Source: Streptomyces coffeae (GTDB lineage: Bacteria > Actinomycetota > Actinomycetes > Streptomycetales > Streptomycetaceae). From it: 64,000 bases of DNA. Location: positions 123,418-187,417 of the forward strand of contig NZ_JAERRF010000017.1 of NCBI RefSeq assembly GCF_016741875.1, written 5' to 3'. Made by a program: the position numbers and the translations under genes. Within the stretch, counting starts at the first letter, position 1. Every line of letters begins with the position of its first letter. Below, piece by piece: positions 41,990-50,405 of the stretch. A model generated the notes under the pieces. It made no database searches, was not told the origin of the DNA, and saw only the letters and a list, made by a program, of their open reading frames with translations.

Positions 41990-43159
41990 ATGGCCGCGGA
42001 ACCCGTCATCGTCGAAGCCGTACGCACGCCCATCGGCAAGCGCGGGGGTGCGCTCGCCAACCTCCACCCCGCCTATCTGCTCGGCGAGACCTACCGTGAA
42101 CTCCTCGCCCGCACCGGTATCCAGCCCGACTGTGTCGAGCAGATCGTCGGCGGCACGGTGACCCACGCGGGGGAGCAGTCGATGAACCCCGCCCGCACCG
42201 CCTGGCTGGCGATGGGTCTGCCGTACGAGACCGCGGCGACCACGGTGGACTGTCAGTGCGGCTCCTCGCAGCAAGCGAATCACATGGTGGCCAACATGGT
42301 CGCCACCGGGGTCATCGACATCGGCATCGGCTGCGGGGTCGAGGCCATGTCGCGGGTGCCGCTGGGCAGCGGCTCCAAGCACGGTCCGGGCAAACCGTTC
42401 CCGGACGAGTGGAACGTCGATCTGCCCAACCAGTTCGAGGCGGCCGAGCGGATCGCCCGCCACCGTGGGCTGACCCGGGAGAGGGTGGACGCGCTCGGCC
42501 TTCTCTCGCAGGAGCGGGCGGGCCGGGCATGGGCCGAGGAGCGTTTCAAGCACGAGACGTTCGCCGTGCAGGTGCCCACCACCGAGGAGGAGCAGGCCGC
42601 CGGACAGGGGATGTGGCGGCTGGTCGACCGGGACGAGGGGCTGCGCGACACCAGCATGGAGGCGCTGTCCCGGCTGAAGCCCGTCATGCCGACCGCCGTG
42701 CACACCGCGGGCAATTCCTCGCAGATCTCCGACGGCGCCTGTGCGGTGATGTGGGCCTCCAAGCGGATGGCGCGCGCCCTCAAGCTCAAGCCGCGCGCCC
42801 GGATCGTGGCCCAGGCGCTGGTCGGCGCGAATCCGCACTACCACCTCGACGGTCCGATCGATGCCACCCGGGCGGTGCTGGGCAAGGCCGGGATGTCGCT
42901 CAAGGACATCGATGTGGTGGAGATCAACGAGGCGTTCGCCTCCGTGGTGCTGTCCTGGGCGCAGGTCTTCGAACAGGACCTGGAGAAGGTGAACGTCAAC
43001 GGCGGCGCGATCGCGCTGGGCCACCCGGTGGGCGCCACCGGCGCCCGGCTGATCACCACGGCGCTGCATGAACTCGAGCGCACCGACCGGGAGTTCGCGC
43101 TGATCACGATGTGCGCGGGGGGCGGACTGGCGACCGGGACCATCATCCAGCGGCTGTGA
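41990..43159 (+). CDS. FadA5-like steroid 3-ketoacyl-CoA thiolase
   Basis: A 389-residue thiolase. The nucleophilic cysteine is C90 in TVDCQCGSSQQ, and the other catalytic residues are the histidine in NGGAIALGHPVGATGARLI and the cysteine in MCAGGGLATG. Long stretches (IVEAVRTPIGKR, DLPNQFEAAERIARHRG, ARIVAQALVGANPHYHLDGP, VEINEAFASVVLSWA) closely resemble Mycobacterium FadA5, which thiolyses the cholesterol side chain. The ATG at 41990 follows GAGGAGAGGACGAG. It is divergent from the CYP125-like gene, so the pair probably handles one substrate. Confidence 0.88.
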   Translation: MAAEPVIVEAVRTPIGKRGGALANLHPAYLLGETYRELLARTGIQPDCVEQIVGGTVTHAGEQSMNPARTAWLAMGLPYETAATTVDCQCGSSQQANHMVANMVATGVIDIGIGCGVEAMSRVPLGSGSKHGPGKPFPDEWNVDLPNQFEAAERIARHRGLTRERVDALGLLSQERAGRAWAEERFKHETFAVQVPTTEEEQAAGQGMWRLVDRDEGLRDTSMEALSRLKPVMPTAVHTAGNSSQISDGACAVMWASKRMARALKLKPRARIVAQALVGANPHYHLDGPIDATRAVLGKAGMSLKDIDVVEINEAFASVVLSWAQVFEQDLEKVNVNGGAIALGHPVGATGARLITTALHELERTDREFALITMCAGGGLATGTIIQRL

Positions 43160-43243
43160 TGCAACGGTCCTCTTCGGTCCGTCGCCGCTCCGTCCGTACT
43201 CCAGTTGTTCTCGACCTTCGATTTGCTGTGATGGGCCCGCCTC

Positions 43244-43283
43244 GACGGCCCGTCCGATCGCGATGGCGATCGGACGGGCCGTC
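43244..43283. terminator. Perfect 17-bp hairpin between thiolase and repeat-protein genes
   Basis: GACGGCCCGTCCGATCG pairs perfectly with 43267-43283 around a 6-nt loop. It is 85 nt after the thiolase stop and 33 nt before the start of the repeat-protein gene. A thiolase terminator is the simplest reading; if the downstream promoter lies before it (TTGTTC near 43206), it would instead sit in that gene's leader. Confidence 0.7.
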
Positions 43284-43315
43284 TCTGCGGACCGAGTCGA
43301 AGGGAAACGACACAG

Positions 43316-43894
43316 ATGTCTGCTCGCCGCACGCTCTCCGGTACGTTCCTGGGGCTGGGAGCCCTGCTCCTGGCCTCGGCCGCCGTCGCCCCCGCCGCCC
43401 ACGCCGCGCCGGTGCCGGTGACGGCCCTCAACTGCGATGGCGACACCTACACCTGTACGGCCAATCTGCGGTTCGGCGACGGGCGGTGGGTCGCCCAGTG
43501 GTCCGCGAACATCTTCCACCAGGCGCGGTCGGCGTCGGCCAGATCGGCGACGGCGGTGAAGACCGAGCGGGCGGTGAAGGCCCCCGTGCCGGTCACCAGC
43601 CTGAACTGTGACGGTGACACCGGGAAGTGCACGGCCGCTCTTCAGTTCGGTGACGGCCGGTGGGTGGCGCAGTGGTCCGCCAGGATCTTCCACCAGGCGA
43701 TGGCGAACGCGGCCACCACGTCAGCCACGCCCACCAAGTCCGCCGCTTTCACCAAGTCCGCCGAGGCGGTCCGGGCTCCGGTGCCGGTGACCAGCCTGAA
43801 CTGCGATGGTGACACCGGGACGTGCACCGCCGGTCTTCAGTTCGGTGACGGCCGCTGGGTGGCCGAGTGGTCGGCCAGGATCTTCCACCAGTAG
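43316..43894 (+). CDS. Secreted protein of three 39-residue repeats
   Basis: A 192-residue protein. Residues 1-30 are a signal peptide (SGTFLGLGALLLASAAVAPAAHA). Three nearly identical 39-residue repeats occupy residues about 31-69, 89-127 and 154-192. Each has the frame APVPVT-x-LNCDGDT, then a CT(A), then L-x-FGDGRWVA-x-WSA-x-IFHQ. Each repeat has two cysteines eight residues apart, suited to one disulfide, and an Asp-Gly-Asp-Thr turn. The linkers are Ala/Lys/Thr-rich. No known domain is recognised; a small beta-hairpin module used in cell-surface or extracellular binding is a guess. The ATG has AAGGGAA 9 nt upstream. Confidence 0.8.
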   Translation: MSARRTLSGTFLGLGALLLASAAVAPAAHAAPVPVTALNCDGDTYTCTANLRFGDGRWVAQWSANIFHQARSASARSATAVKTERAVKAPVPVTSLNCDGDTGKCTAALQFGDGRWVAQWSARIFHQAMANAATTSATPTKSAAFTKSAEAVRAPVPVTSLNCDGDTGTCTAGLQFGDGRWVAEWSARIFHQ

Positions 43895-43920
43895 TCGCGG
43901 CGCGGCAGGGATGATCCGGC

Positions 43921-43953
43921 GGGCGGGCCCGGTGCGTACGACCGGGCCCGCCC
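43921..43953. terminator. Bidirectional hairpin terminator
   Basis: A perfect 13-bp inverted repeat (GGGCGGGCCCGGT and complement, 7-nt loop) between the convergent ends of the repeat-protein gene (43894) and the ECF operon (43968). Confidence 0.8.
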
Positions 43954-43967
43954 GTCCCGTCCCGGCG

Positions 43968-44810
43968 TCAGCGCTCCTCGAACACGGCCGTCGCGTCGAA
44001 GGCCGCCCGGCGGGTGGCCCGGCGCAGCGCCTTGAGGACGGTGCCGCCGAGTACCAGGGTCAGCACCACCGTCACCACGGCGCGCGGCAGATCCCAGCCG
44101 AGCGAGGTGGCCAGGCAGTACGCCACGAAGCGGGCCAGGTTCTCGCCGACCGGATCCCCCGGCACATAGCTGATCCCCGAGCCCATGCCCTGCATCAGCG
44201 TCCAGCCCTGGAGGTTCATCACCGTGCCGTAGGCCACGGACGCCACCGCCCCGTACGCCGCCAGAAGCAGCAACTCACCGCGTCCGCGCAGCCGGGACGG
44301 GCCGGGCAGCAGCCCCGCGCCCATCGACACCCATCCCATCGCCAGCATCTGGAACGGCATCCACGGTCCGACCCCGCCGGTGAGCAGCGCGGACGCGAAC
44401 ATCGACACGGCGCCCAGCACAAACCCGAAACCGGGCCCCAGCACCCGGCCCGACAGCACCATCAGGAAGAACATCGGCTCGATACCGGCGGTGCCCGCGC
44501 CCAGCGGACGCAGGGCCGCACCGGCCGCCGCCAGCACCCCGATCATCGCGATGGCCTTCGCGTCCAGTCCGGTGTCGGCGATGGTCGCCACCACCACGGC
44601 CAGCAGCAGCGGCAGCAGCGCGGCGAACAGCCAGGGCGCGTCGGCGGCGTGGGTGGTGACACCGGAGTCGCCCGGTGCGAACAGCGGCCATCCGAAGGCC
44701 ACCACCCCGACCGCGGACACCAGCGCCAGCGCGGCCACCGACCGTGGCCCCAGCCGCACCGGCCGCACCCGCCGCCCGGTCATCGTGTCGACACCGTCCA
44801 CCGCGCTCAT
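43968..44810 (-). CDS. ECF transporter S component, predicted cobalamin-specific (CbrT-like)
   Basis: A 280-residue membrane protein with six or seven helices (VAALALVSAVGVVAFGWPLF, LLPLLLAVVVATIADTG, MFFLMVLSGRVLGPGFGFVLGAVSMFASALLTGGVGPWMPFQMLAMGWVSMGAGLL). The GFVLGAVSMFASALLTGGVGPWMPFQM block is characteristic of S components of energy-coupling-factor vitamin transporters. It is the last gene of the operon whose leader contains a cobalamin riboswitch, so vitamin B12 or a precursor is the predicted substrate. It overlaps the ATPase gene by ATGA. Confidence 0.87.
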   Translation of the reverse strand: MSAVDGVDTMTGRRVRPVRLGPRSVAALALVSAVGVVAFGWPLFAPGDSGVTTHAADAPWLFAALLPLLLAVVVATIADTGLDAKAIAMIGVLAAAGAALRPLGAGTAGIEPMFFLMVLSGRVLGPGFGFVLGAVSMFASALLTGGVGPWMPFQMLAMGWVSMGAGLLPGPSRLRGRGELLLLAAYGAVASVAYGTVMNLQGWTLMQGMGSGISYVPGDPVGENLARFVAYCLATSLGWDLPRAVVTVVLTLVLGGTVLKALRRATRRAAFDATAVFEER

Positions 44811-46447
44811 GGCGCCGTCTCCAGCGCCTCGCGCACCTGCGGTACGGTCAGCCACGGCAGCGGCGCCAGGATCTTCGCCACCTGCGGCGCGAAGGCGGGT
44901 GAGGAGACCACCACCTCCGCCATCGGCCCGTCCGCCACCACCTCACCCTCGGCCAGGATCACCACCCGGTGGGCGAGTTCGGCCGCCAGCTCCACATCGT
45001 GCGTGGCCAGCACCGTGGCATGGCCGTCCGCCGCCAGCTCCCGCACCACCTCCACCAGCCGCGCCTTCGCCGCGTAGTCCAGTCCTCTGGTCGGCTCGTC
45101 GAGCAGCAGCAGCGGGGGACGAGCGGTCAGTACGACAGACAGGGCGAGCGCGAGGCGCTGGCCCTCCGACAGATCGCGCGGATGGGTGGTGTCCGCCACG
45201 TCCGGCAGCAGCCGCGCGACCAGCGCCCGGCAGGTGCCCGGGGCCACGTCCGCGTCCCGGTCGGCCGCGGCGCACTCGGCGGCCACCGTGTCCGCGTAGA
45301 GCAGATCGCGCGGTTCCTGCGGTACGAGGCCGACGTGGCGCAGGAGTTCGGCGGGCCGGGTGCGGTGCGGAACCACCCCGCCGTGCCCGGCTTCCTCCTC
45401 GCCGCCGCCCACGCGTACCGATCCGGAAGCGGGCTGGTGCATGCCGACCAGGCTCGCCAGCAGGGTGGACTTGCCCGCGCCATTGCGCCCCATCAGCGCC
45501 ACCGTCTCACCGGGCCGCACCGACAGGCCGACCCCGCGCAGCGCCTCGACCCGCCCATGGCGTACGGCCAGCCGGGACACCTCGGCCACCGGCGGGCCCG
45601 GGGCGGGGTCGGCCACCGCGCGCGGGGCGGCTCCCGTGAGCCGCTCCCGCAGCGGCCCGGCCTTGCGGCGCGCGTCGCGCACCGACAGCGGGACCGGTGA
45701 CCATCCGGCGAGGCCGCCGAGCGCCACCACAGGCGGCTGGACGGGCGAGACGGGCATGATCTCGGCCGGTTCGCCGACCAGTGGCGCGGCGTCGGGGGAG
45801 GGCAGCAGGATCACCTGGTCCGCGTACTGCACCACCCGCTCGAGACGGTGTTCGGCCATCAGGACGGTGGTGCCGAGGTCGTGCACCAGCCGTTGCAGTA
45901 CGGCCAGCACCTCTTCGGCGGCGGCCGGGTCCAGCGCGGAGGTGGGCTCGTCCAGGACCAGCACCCGGGGGTGGGTGGTGAGCACCGAACCGATGGCGAC
46001 ACGCTGCCGCTGGCCGCCGGAGAGGGCGGCGATGGGACGGTCGCGCAGTTCGGCCAGGCCGAGCAGATCGAGGGTCTCCTCGACCCGGCGCCGCATGGTG
46101 TCCGGCGGAACGCCCAGCGACTCCATGCCGTAGGCGAGTTCGTCCTCGACGGTGTCGGTGACGAAGTGGGCCAGCGGATCCTGCCCCACGGTGCCCACCA
46201 CATCGGCCAGTTCCCGTGGTTTGTGGGTGCGGGTGTCCCGGCCCGCGACGGTGACCCGCCCGCGCAGGGTGCCACCGGTGAAGTGCGGTACCAGTCCGGA
46301 GACGGCGCCCAGCAGTGTGGATTTGCCCGATCCGGACGGGCCGACCAGCAGACACAACTCGCCCTCGGGGACGGTCAGATCCACCTCGCGCAGCGCGGGC
46401 CGGGCCGCGCCGTCGTAGGTGACGGACACCTGCTCGAAGCGGATCAC
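44807..46447 (-). CDS. ECF transporter double ATPase (A/A' fusion)
   Basis: 546 residues from GTG 46447, with GAGGAGG 4-5 nt upstream. Two complete ABC ATPase domains are fused. The first has GPSGSGKST, LSGGQRQRVAIGS and VLVLDEPTSALD. The second has GRNGAGKST, LSEGQRLALALS and LLLLDEPTRGLD. Signature two is degenerate (LSEGQ). This is the energy module of an ECF transporter, with the T component encoded just upstream and the S component just downstream, overlapping by a base or four on each side. Confidence 0.95.
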   Translation of the reverse strand: MIRFEQVSVTYDGAARPALREVDLTVPEGELCLLVGPSGSGKSTLLGAVSGLVPHFTGGTLRGRVTVAGRDTRTHKPRELADVVGTVGQDPLAHFVTDTVEDELAYGMESLGVPPDTMRRRVEETLDLLGLAELRDRPIAALSGGQRQRVAIGSVLTTHPRVLVLDEPTSALDPAAAEEVLAVLQRLVHDLGTTVLMAEHRLERVVQYADQVILLPSPDAAPLVGEPAEIMPVSPVQPPVVALGGLAGWSPVPLSVRDARRKAGPLRERLTGAAPRAVADPAPGPPVAEVSRLAVRHGRVEALRGVGLSVRPGETVALMGRNGAGKSTLLASLVGMHQPASGSVRVGGGEEEAGHGGVVPHRTRPAELLRHVGLVPQEPRDLLYADTVAAECAAADRDADVAPGTCRALVARLLPDVADTTHPRDLSEGQRLALALSVVLTARPPLLLLDEPTRGLDYAAKARLVEVVRELAADGHATVLATHDVELAAELAHRVVILAEGEVVADGPMAEVVVSSPAFAPQVAKILAPLPWLTVPQVREALETAP

Positions 46448-47739
46448 TATGCCTCCTCGGAATCTGCGTCGGGTCGCCCGTCGGGCCGGGCGTCGTGGGT
46501 GTCCCGCTCCATGGCCGGGCGGTCCGCGCGCGGACCGGGCACCCCGCCCGGGGGCTCCGGGAGCCGCTTCCTCCGCGTCACTGCCGCCGGTTCCGGTGCC
46601 GATCGCGGGGGCGCCGGGGCGGCGAACGCCGGGAGCAGCCCGAGCAACACCCCCGCCGCGGGCCACAGCGGCAGGGTCGGCGCGGTGAGCGGGACCGCGG
46701 GCGGTTGCAGGGCCTGCGGTGCGTACGAGGCCGCCCAGATCATCACCGCCGCGACCGCCGCGCCCGAGCCCGACACCAGCCACGCCCGTACGCCCCACCG
46801 GTCCGGCCGGTAGCGGGTGCGCACCGAGCGGCGGCCGCCCAGCCACAGCCCGCCGAGCGCGGCGGCCAGCCCCGCGAGCAGCAACGGCAGCCCGTAGTCC
46901 GCGCCTTCGGCCGCCAGCAGCCCGTACGTGCCGCAGGCCACACCCAGCAGCCCGCCCAGGGTCAGGGCCGCGGTGACGCGGCGTACGGCCGGTGGCACCT
47001 GCGCGGTACGGCCGTAGCCGCGCGCGTCCATCGCCGCCGCCAGCGCCACCGACCGCTCCAGCGCGCCTTCCAGCACCGGAAGTCCGACCTGGAGCAGGGC
47101 GCGGATCCCGTGGTCGGGACGGCCGCGCAGCCGGCGGGCGGCGCGCAGCCGCTGGACGTCGGACACCAGTTGGGGCGCGAAGGTCATCGCCACCACGATC
47201 GCCACCCCGGCCTCGTAGAGCGCGCCGGGCAGGGACTTGAGCAGCCGGGCCGGACTGGCCAGCGCGTTCGCCGCGCCGACGCAGATGAGCAGGGTGGCCA
47301 GCTTGAGCCCGTCGTACAGCGCGAACACCAGCCCCTCGGCGGTGACCCGGCCCCCGATCCGCACCCCCTGCGCCCAGTCGGGGAGCGGCACTTCGGGGAG
47401 GGTGAACAGCACCCGGGCGCCGGGGATCGGCGAGCCCAGGAACACCGCGAAGAACAGCCGGATCGCCAGCACCAGCAGTCCCAGCTTCAGAAACGCGGTG
47501 TACGAGCGGGCCCACGGCGCGTCGGTGCGGCGCGCCGCGACCACATAGCCCGCGACCGCGATCAGCAGTCCGAGCAGCAGCGGATTGGTGGTGCGGGACG
47601 CGGCCGTGGCCAGCCCCAGCGCCCACAGCCACCAGGCGCCCGCGTGCAGCGCGCCACCGCGGACGGCGGCGGGTGCGCGCAGTGGCGCGATCAGGCGCGT
47701 GGCCGGACCGCTGGTCGTGCGCGGGGGTGTGGTGCTCAT
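46447..47739 (-). CDS. ECF transporter transmembrane T component
   Basis: 430 residues from ATG 47739, overlapping the previous stop as ATGA. The multi-helix region includes WWLWALGLATAASRTTNPLLLGLLIAVAGYVVAARR. The T-component coupling motifs are in LEGALERSVALAAAMDARGYGR (the A-R-G ATPase-contact motif) and in SDVQRLRAARRLRG. The Pro/Ala-rich C-terminal tail is cytoplasmic and long. It links the double ATPase to the S component. Confidence 0.9.
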   Translation of the reverse strand: MSTTPPRTTSGPATRLIAPLRAPAAVRGGALHAGAWWLWALGLATAASRTTNPLLLGLLIAVAGYVVAARRTDAPWARSYTAFLKLGLLVLAIRLFFAVFLGSPIPGARVLFTLPEVPLPDWAQGVRIGGRVTAEGLVFALYDGLKLATLLICVGAANALASPARLLKSLPGALYEAGVAIVVAMTFAPQLVSDVQRLRAARRLRGRPDHGIRALLQVGLPVLEGALERSVALAAAMDARGYGRTAQVPPAVRRVTAALTLGGLLGVACGTYGLLAAEGADYGLPLLLAGLAAALGGLWLGGRRSVRTRYRPDRWGVRAWLVSGSGAAVAAVMIWAASYAPQALQPPAVPLTAPTLPLWPAAGVLLGLLPAFAAPAPPRSAPEPAAVTRRKRLPEPPGGVPGPRADRPAMERDTHDARPDGRPDADSEEA

Positions 47740-48416
47740 ACGCGGCGGCGTCGCGCCTGCCATACGGCCGCGGCCCCGAGGACAACAACGGCGGCGGCAC
47801 CACCGATCAGCCCGGCCGACGGACCGCCGTCGCCACTCTTGTCGTCGCCACCGCCTCCGGTGCCGGTGTCCGTGCCACGTGTGCCGATCTTCTCGCCGCA
47901 GCCCGAGGACGGGTATCCGGCGATGGCGCACAGCAGCGCGGCGGAGTTGTAGCGCAGCGGTTTGGCGACGGCCGCCAGCGCCTCCCCGGCGGTGGCCCGC
48001 TCATCGACCCGGGCGCAGTGGGTACGGGCCTTCTTCGGCGGGGTGTCACCGCGGGGCGCGTCCGCGGCCGTGCCGAAGTCGATGATCACCGCGATCCGCT
48101 TGCTGCCGTCCTTGGCCGGGGTGTCCGCGCAGACCGTGTCGAAGTCGGCGGCGCCGCGCGGCTGGACGGCGTTCCGGGAGTCCTCGCTGACGGCGAAGCG
48201 GAAGCCGATCGTCTCGCCGTCGCCGGGCCGTGCCACCGAGGGGCCCTGGGTGGCGTACGTCCAGCTCCTCGCGTCCGCCTCGCGCTCCCAGAACGACCAG
48301 TAGCGATAGCCCGACCCGGCCTGCGCCGGAGCCGCCCCGACCGCCGCCACCAGCAGCCCGGCCAGCACGGCCACGATGGTGGAGGCCCGGCGCAGAGCGA
48401 ACGGCCGGGTACGCAC
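47736..48416 (-). CDS. SCO2322-like secreted, membrane-anchored protein of the B12 operon
   Basis: About 226 residues from GTG 48416 (VRTRPFALRRASTIVAVLAGLLVAAVGAAPAQAGSG), chosen because a typical signal peptide begins there. The exported domain has two or three cysteine pairs (DTVCADTP, THCARV, LLCAIAGYPSSGCGEK) and starts SGYRYWSFWEREADARSW. A Gly-rich linker and a C-terminal membrane anchor with basic tail follow (LIGGAAAVVVLGAAAVWQARRRRV). It resembles the family named SCO2322 in Streptomyces. A start at 48734 (TGATG overlap with the upstream gene) would add a 106-residue Arg-rich segment. It probably helps capture cobalamin outside the membrane. Confidence 0.75.
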   Translation of the reverse strand: MRTRPFALRRASTIVAVLAGLLVAAVGAAPAQAGSGYRYWSFWEREADARSWTYATQGPSVARPGDGETIGFRFAVSEDSRNAVQPRGAADFDTVCADTPAKDGSKRIAVIIDFGTAADAPRGDTPPKKARTHCARVDERATAGEALAAVAKPLRYNSAALLCAIAGYPSSGCGEKIGTRGTDTGTGGGGDDKSGDGGPSAGLIGGAAAVVVLGAAAVWQARRRRV

Positions 48417-48733
48417 CCGGCTGGTGCGGGCGCGCCCGGGACAAGTCCCGGCGTCCCTGGCACCGTCCCGCCCGGCGGGCAGTCGGTCGGCGTGGGCGCC
48501 GCCGCGCCAGGAGCTTTCTCCTGCTCCCAGTTGGGCCGTACCGCCCAGTTGGGCCGTACGGGCCACCTCGTCCGCACGCCGCCGGGATGCGCGGCCCGCT
48601 CGCGGACGGCGGCCCTTCCCGGTCTGCCCGGCGCGGGCCCGGTCGGTACCGGTGTCCCCGCGCCCGGCGGGCCGCCCGCCGGGCCGGGCGGCCCGGCCAC
48701 AAACGCACAGGGCCGTGGACGGAACTATCCGCA
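48417..48733 (-). other. Segment between the two surface-protein genes, uncertain coding status
   Basis: A 317-bp stretch that is open on the minus strand in more than one frame. One frame joins the SCO2322-like gene to a TGATG start; another reads as a proline-rich stretch. It contains two adjacent 18-bp repeats of CCAGTTGGGCCGTAC at 48527-48562. No independent start with a good ribosome binding site is seen. Confidence 0.4.
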
Positions 48734-49993
48734 TCAGACCCGCTGCTTCTTCCGGCCGCTGAGCAGGAAGCCGACGCCCATACCGGCCACCGCGCAGATG
48801 CCCACGATCCACCAGACGCTGTTGTTGCTGTCGTCCTTGCTCTTGGTGGACGCCTCCGGGCCCGCCGCGGCCTCCGGCTTCGGGCCGGTGGCGTTGAGCT
48901 GTTCGACCAGGTCGGCGCCGCCGAAGTCGCGCGGGTCGCCACCGGCGGCGTGGGCCGCCAGCACCAGCTTGGCCAGCGCGCCCGGGTCGCCCTTGGCCCA
49001 GGCCACCGCGCCGCCCTCCTTGCTCTGGAGCCAGGCCAGCGGCTTGGCGGTGGCCGCACGGTGGCCGCCCGCGGAGAGCGCCACAACGGCGTCGGCGGTA
49101 CCGCCGAAGTCGGGCTGGTCCTTGGCGCCGGGCATGGCGGACAGCAGGTGGTCGCCGTGTCCGGCCATGGCCTTCGAGAGATACGTGGCGGCGCCCTCGG
49201 CGGCCTGCTCCGGGGTGGTTTCCTCCGCGCCGCCCCCGCAGGCCAGCGGCTTGGGCTTGGTGCCGTCGCCCTTCTTGCCCGCGGTGTCCGGGACGAAGCC
49301 GCTGCCCCGTACGGCCAGTGCGGCGCTCGCCGTGGCCAGGTCGTTGGCGGCCGGACCGCCCTTGTCCTTCTGGTACGCGAACGCCCCGCGCTCGTCCGCC
49401 TTGGCGTCGCAGCCCAACTGGAGGCCGAGCAGTGCGTCGTACGGGGTCTTGCCGCTCTCCGCGGAGGTGACCTCGGCGGGATCCACGCTGGTGGCGGCGA
49501 AGGCGCCGATCGCGGCTGAGGTGGAGTTGGCGTCGCTGGGGCCGCCGGGGTTCATGCCCCAGCCGCCGTCCTCGTTCTGGTTCCGCTTCAGCCAGCCGAT
49601 GCCCTTCTCGACGGCCTTCGCGCGCCCGCCCACCGCGGCCAGCGCCTGGACGGCAGCGGCGGTGGCATCGCTGAACTCGCCCCTCTTCGGGTCGCACGCC
49701 TTCGAGGTGTCGGCCCGGTACGCGGCGAAGCCGCCGTCCGCGCACTGCTGCCCGGCCAGCCAGTCGACCGCCGACTTCGCCGGGGTGACCTCCACCGCGT
49801 CCTGCGCGAGCAGTGCGAGCGACTGCCGCCACACCCCGTCGAACTTGGGGTCCTTGGTGCCGTAGAGCCCCTTCGGCAGCGCGGAGCCGGACGCCTTCGG
49901 GGAGGGCTTGCCGTCGGCGAGGGCGGCGGGGGCGGCGGCCGCGCACAGGGCGGCGGAGACGGCCAGAGCCGCGACGCTGCGGCGTACGATCAT
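48734..49993 (-). CDS. Surface-anchored alpha/alpha-barrel (prenyltransferase/transcobalamin-like repeat) protein
   Basis: 419 residues from ATG 49993, with GAGAGG about 9-10 nt upstream. A signal peptide (VRRSVAALAVSAALCAAAAPAALA) is followed by repeats of the type AVDWLAGQQCADGGFAAYR, GIGWLKRNQNEDGGWGM and PLAWLQSKEGGA, the QxxDGGW-like units of terpene-cyclase/prenyltransferase alpha/alpha barrels. Animal transcobalamins use the same fold. A C-terminal helix with basic tail (SVWWIVGICAVAGMGVGFLLSGRKKQRV) anchors it to the membrane. It is the first gene after the cobalamin riboswitch, so a cobalamin-capturing role is plausible but inferred. Confidence 0.82.
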   Translation of the reverse strand: MIVRRSVAALAVSAALCAAAAPAALADGKPSPKASGSALPKGLYGTKDPKFDGVWRQSLALLAQDAVEVTPAKSAVDWLAGQQCADGGFAAYRADTSKACDPKRGEFSDATAAAVQALAAVGGRAKAVEKGIGWLKRNQNEDGGWGMNPGGPSDANSTSAAIGAFAATSVDPAEVTSAESGKTPYDALLGLQLGCDAKADERGAFAYQKDKGGPAANDLATASAALAVRGSGFVPDTAGKKGDGTKPKPLACGGGAEETTPEQAAEGAATYLSKAMAGHGDHLLSAMPGAKDQPDFGGTADAVVALSAGGHRAATAKPLAWLQSKEGGAVAWAKGDPGALAKLVLAAHAAGGDPRDFGGADLVEQLNATGPKPEAAAGPEASTKSKDDSNNSVWWIVGICAVAGMGVGFLLSGRKKQRV

Positions 49994-50170
49994 GGCTGTG
50001 GTGCCTCTCGGTGAGTGTCGCTGCGACGGGCGACGTGGGGGACGACGGGCATACGCGCGCCGCGCACGGCGGACCCGCCACGCGCGGACACTCCGCGACG
50101 TGCCGGCACCGGGCTCAGCCCCGCATACCTCGACGGTGCCGCCGCCGGTGGCCCGGCGGCGGGAGCCTGC

Positions 50171-50308
50171 GGTGCGTCCGCCAGGTACTCCGGCTGGGTA
50201 CGGCGTGCGCACCAGGCGGCGCCGTACGGTCACGGTTGCGGGTCAGCGCCGGATTCCCACCGGCTTCCCCCGAGCGGACGCGGATGAAGTTTTCCCGCAC
50301 ACCTTATC
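50171..50308 (-). ncRNA. Cobalamin (B12) riboswitch
   Basis: On the minus strand the leader reads AAGGTGTGCGG (P1 side, about 50304), then GGGAAGCCGGTGGGAATCC (50270-50252), CGGCGCTGACCCGCAACCGTGACC, and the B12-box strand CAGCCGGAGTACCTGGCGG (50198-50180) with closing GACGCACC. These are the conserved core segments of the cobalamin riboswitch class. It lies 178-315 nt upstream of the surface alpha/alpha-barrel gene and should repress the whole uptake operon when B12 is plentiful. Confidence 0.93.
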
Positions 50309-50405
50309 CGCCCGGTCGGCCCCCGATTCCCCGGGCTGTCCGGAATCCGTAACTCCGGTGCGATCCGTCCGGGGTGGGCACCCGTCTCCCGAGGGCGGCA
50401 GGGAC

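Noticed and set aside
41813..43693. A 626-codon minus-strand frame across the thiolase and repeat-protein genes
   Set aside because: It spans two clear plus-strand genes and a perfect terminator hairpin; its composition is that of a shadow frame.
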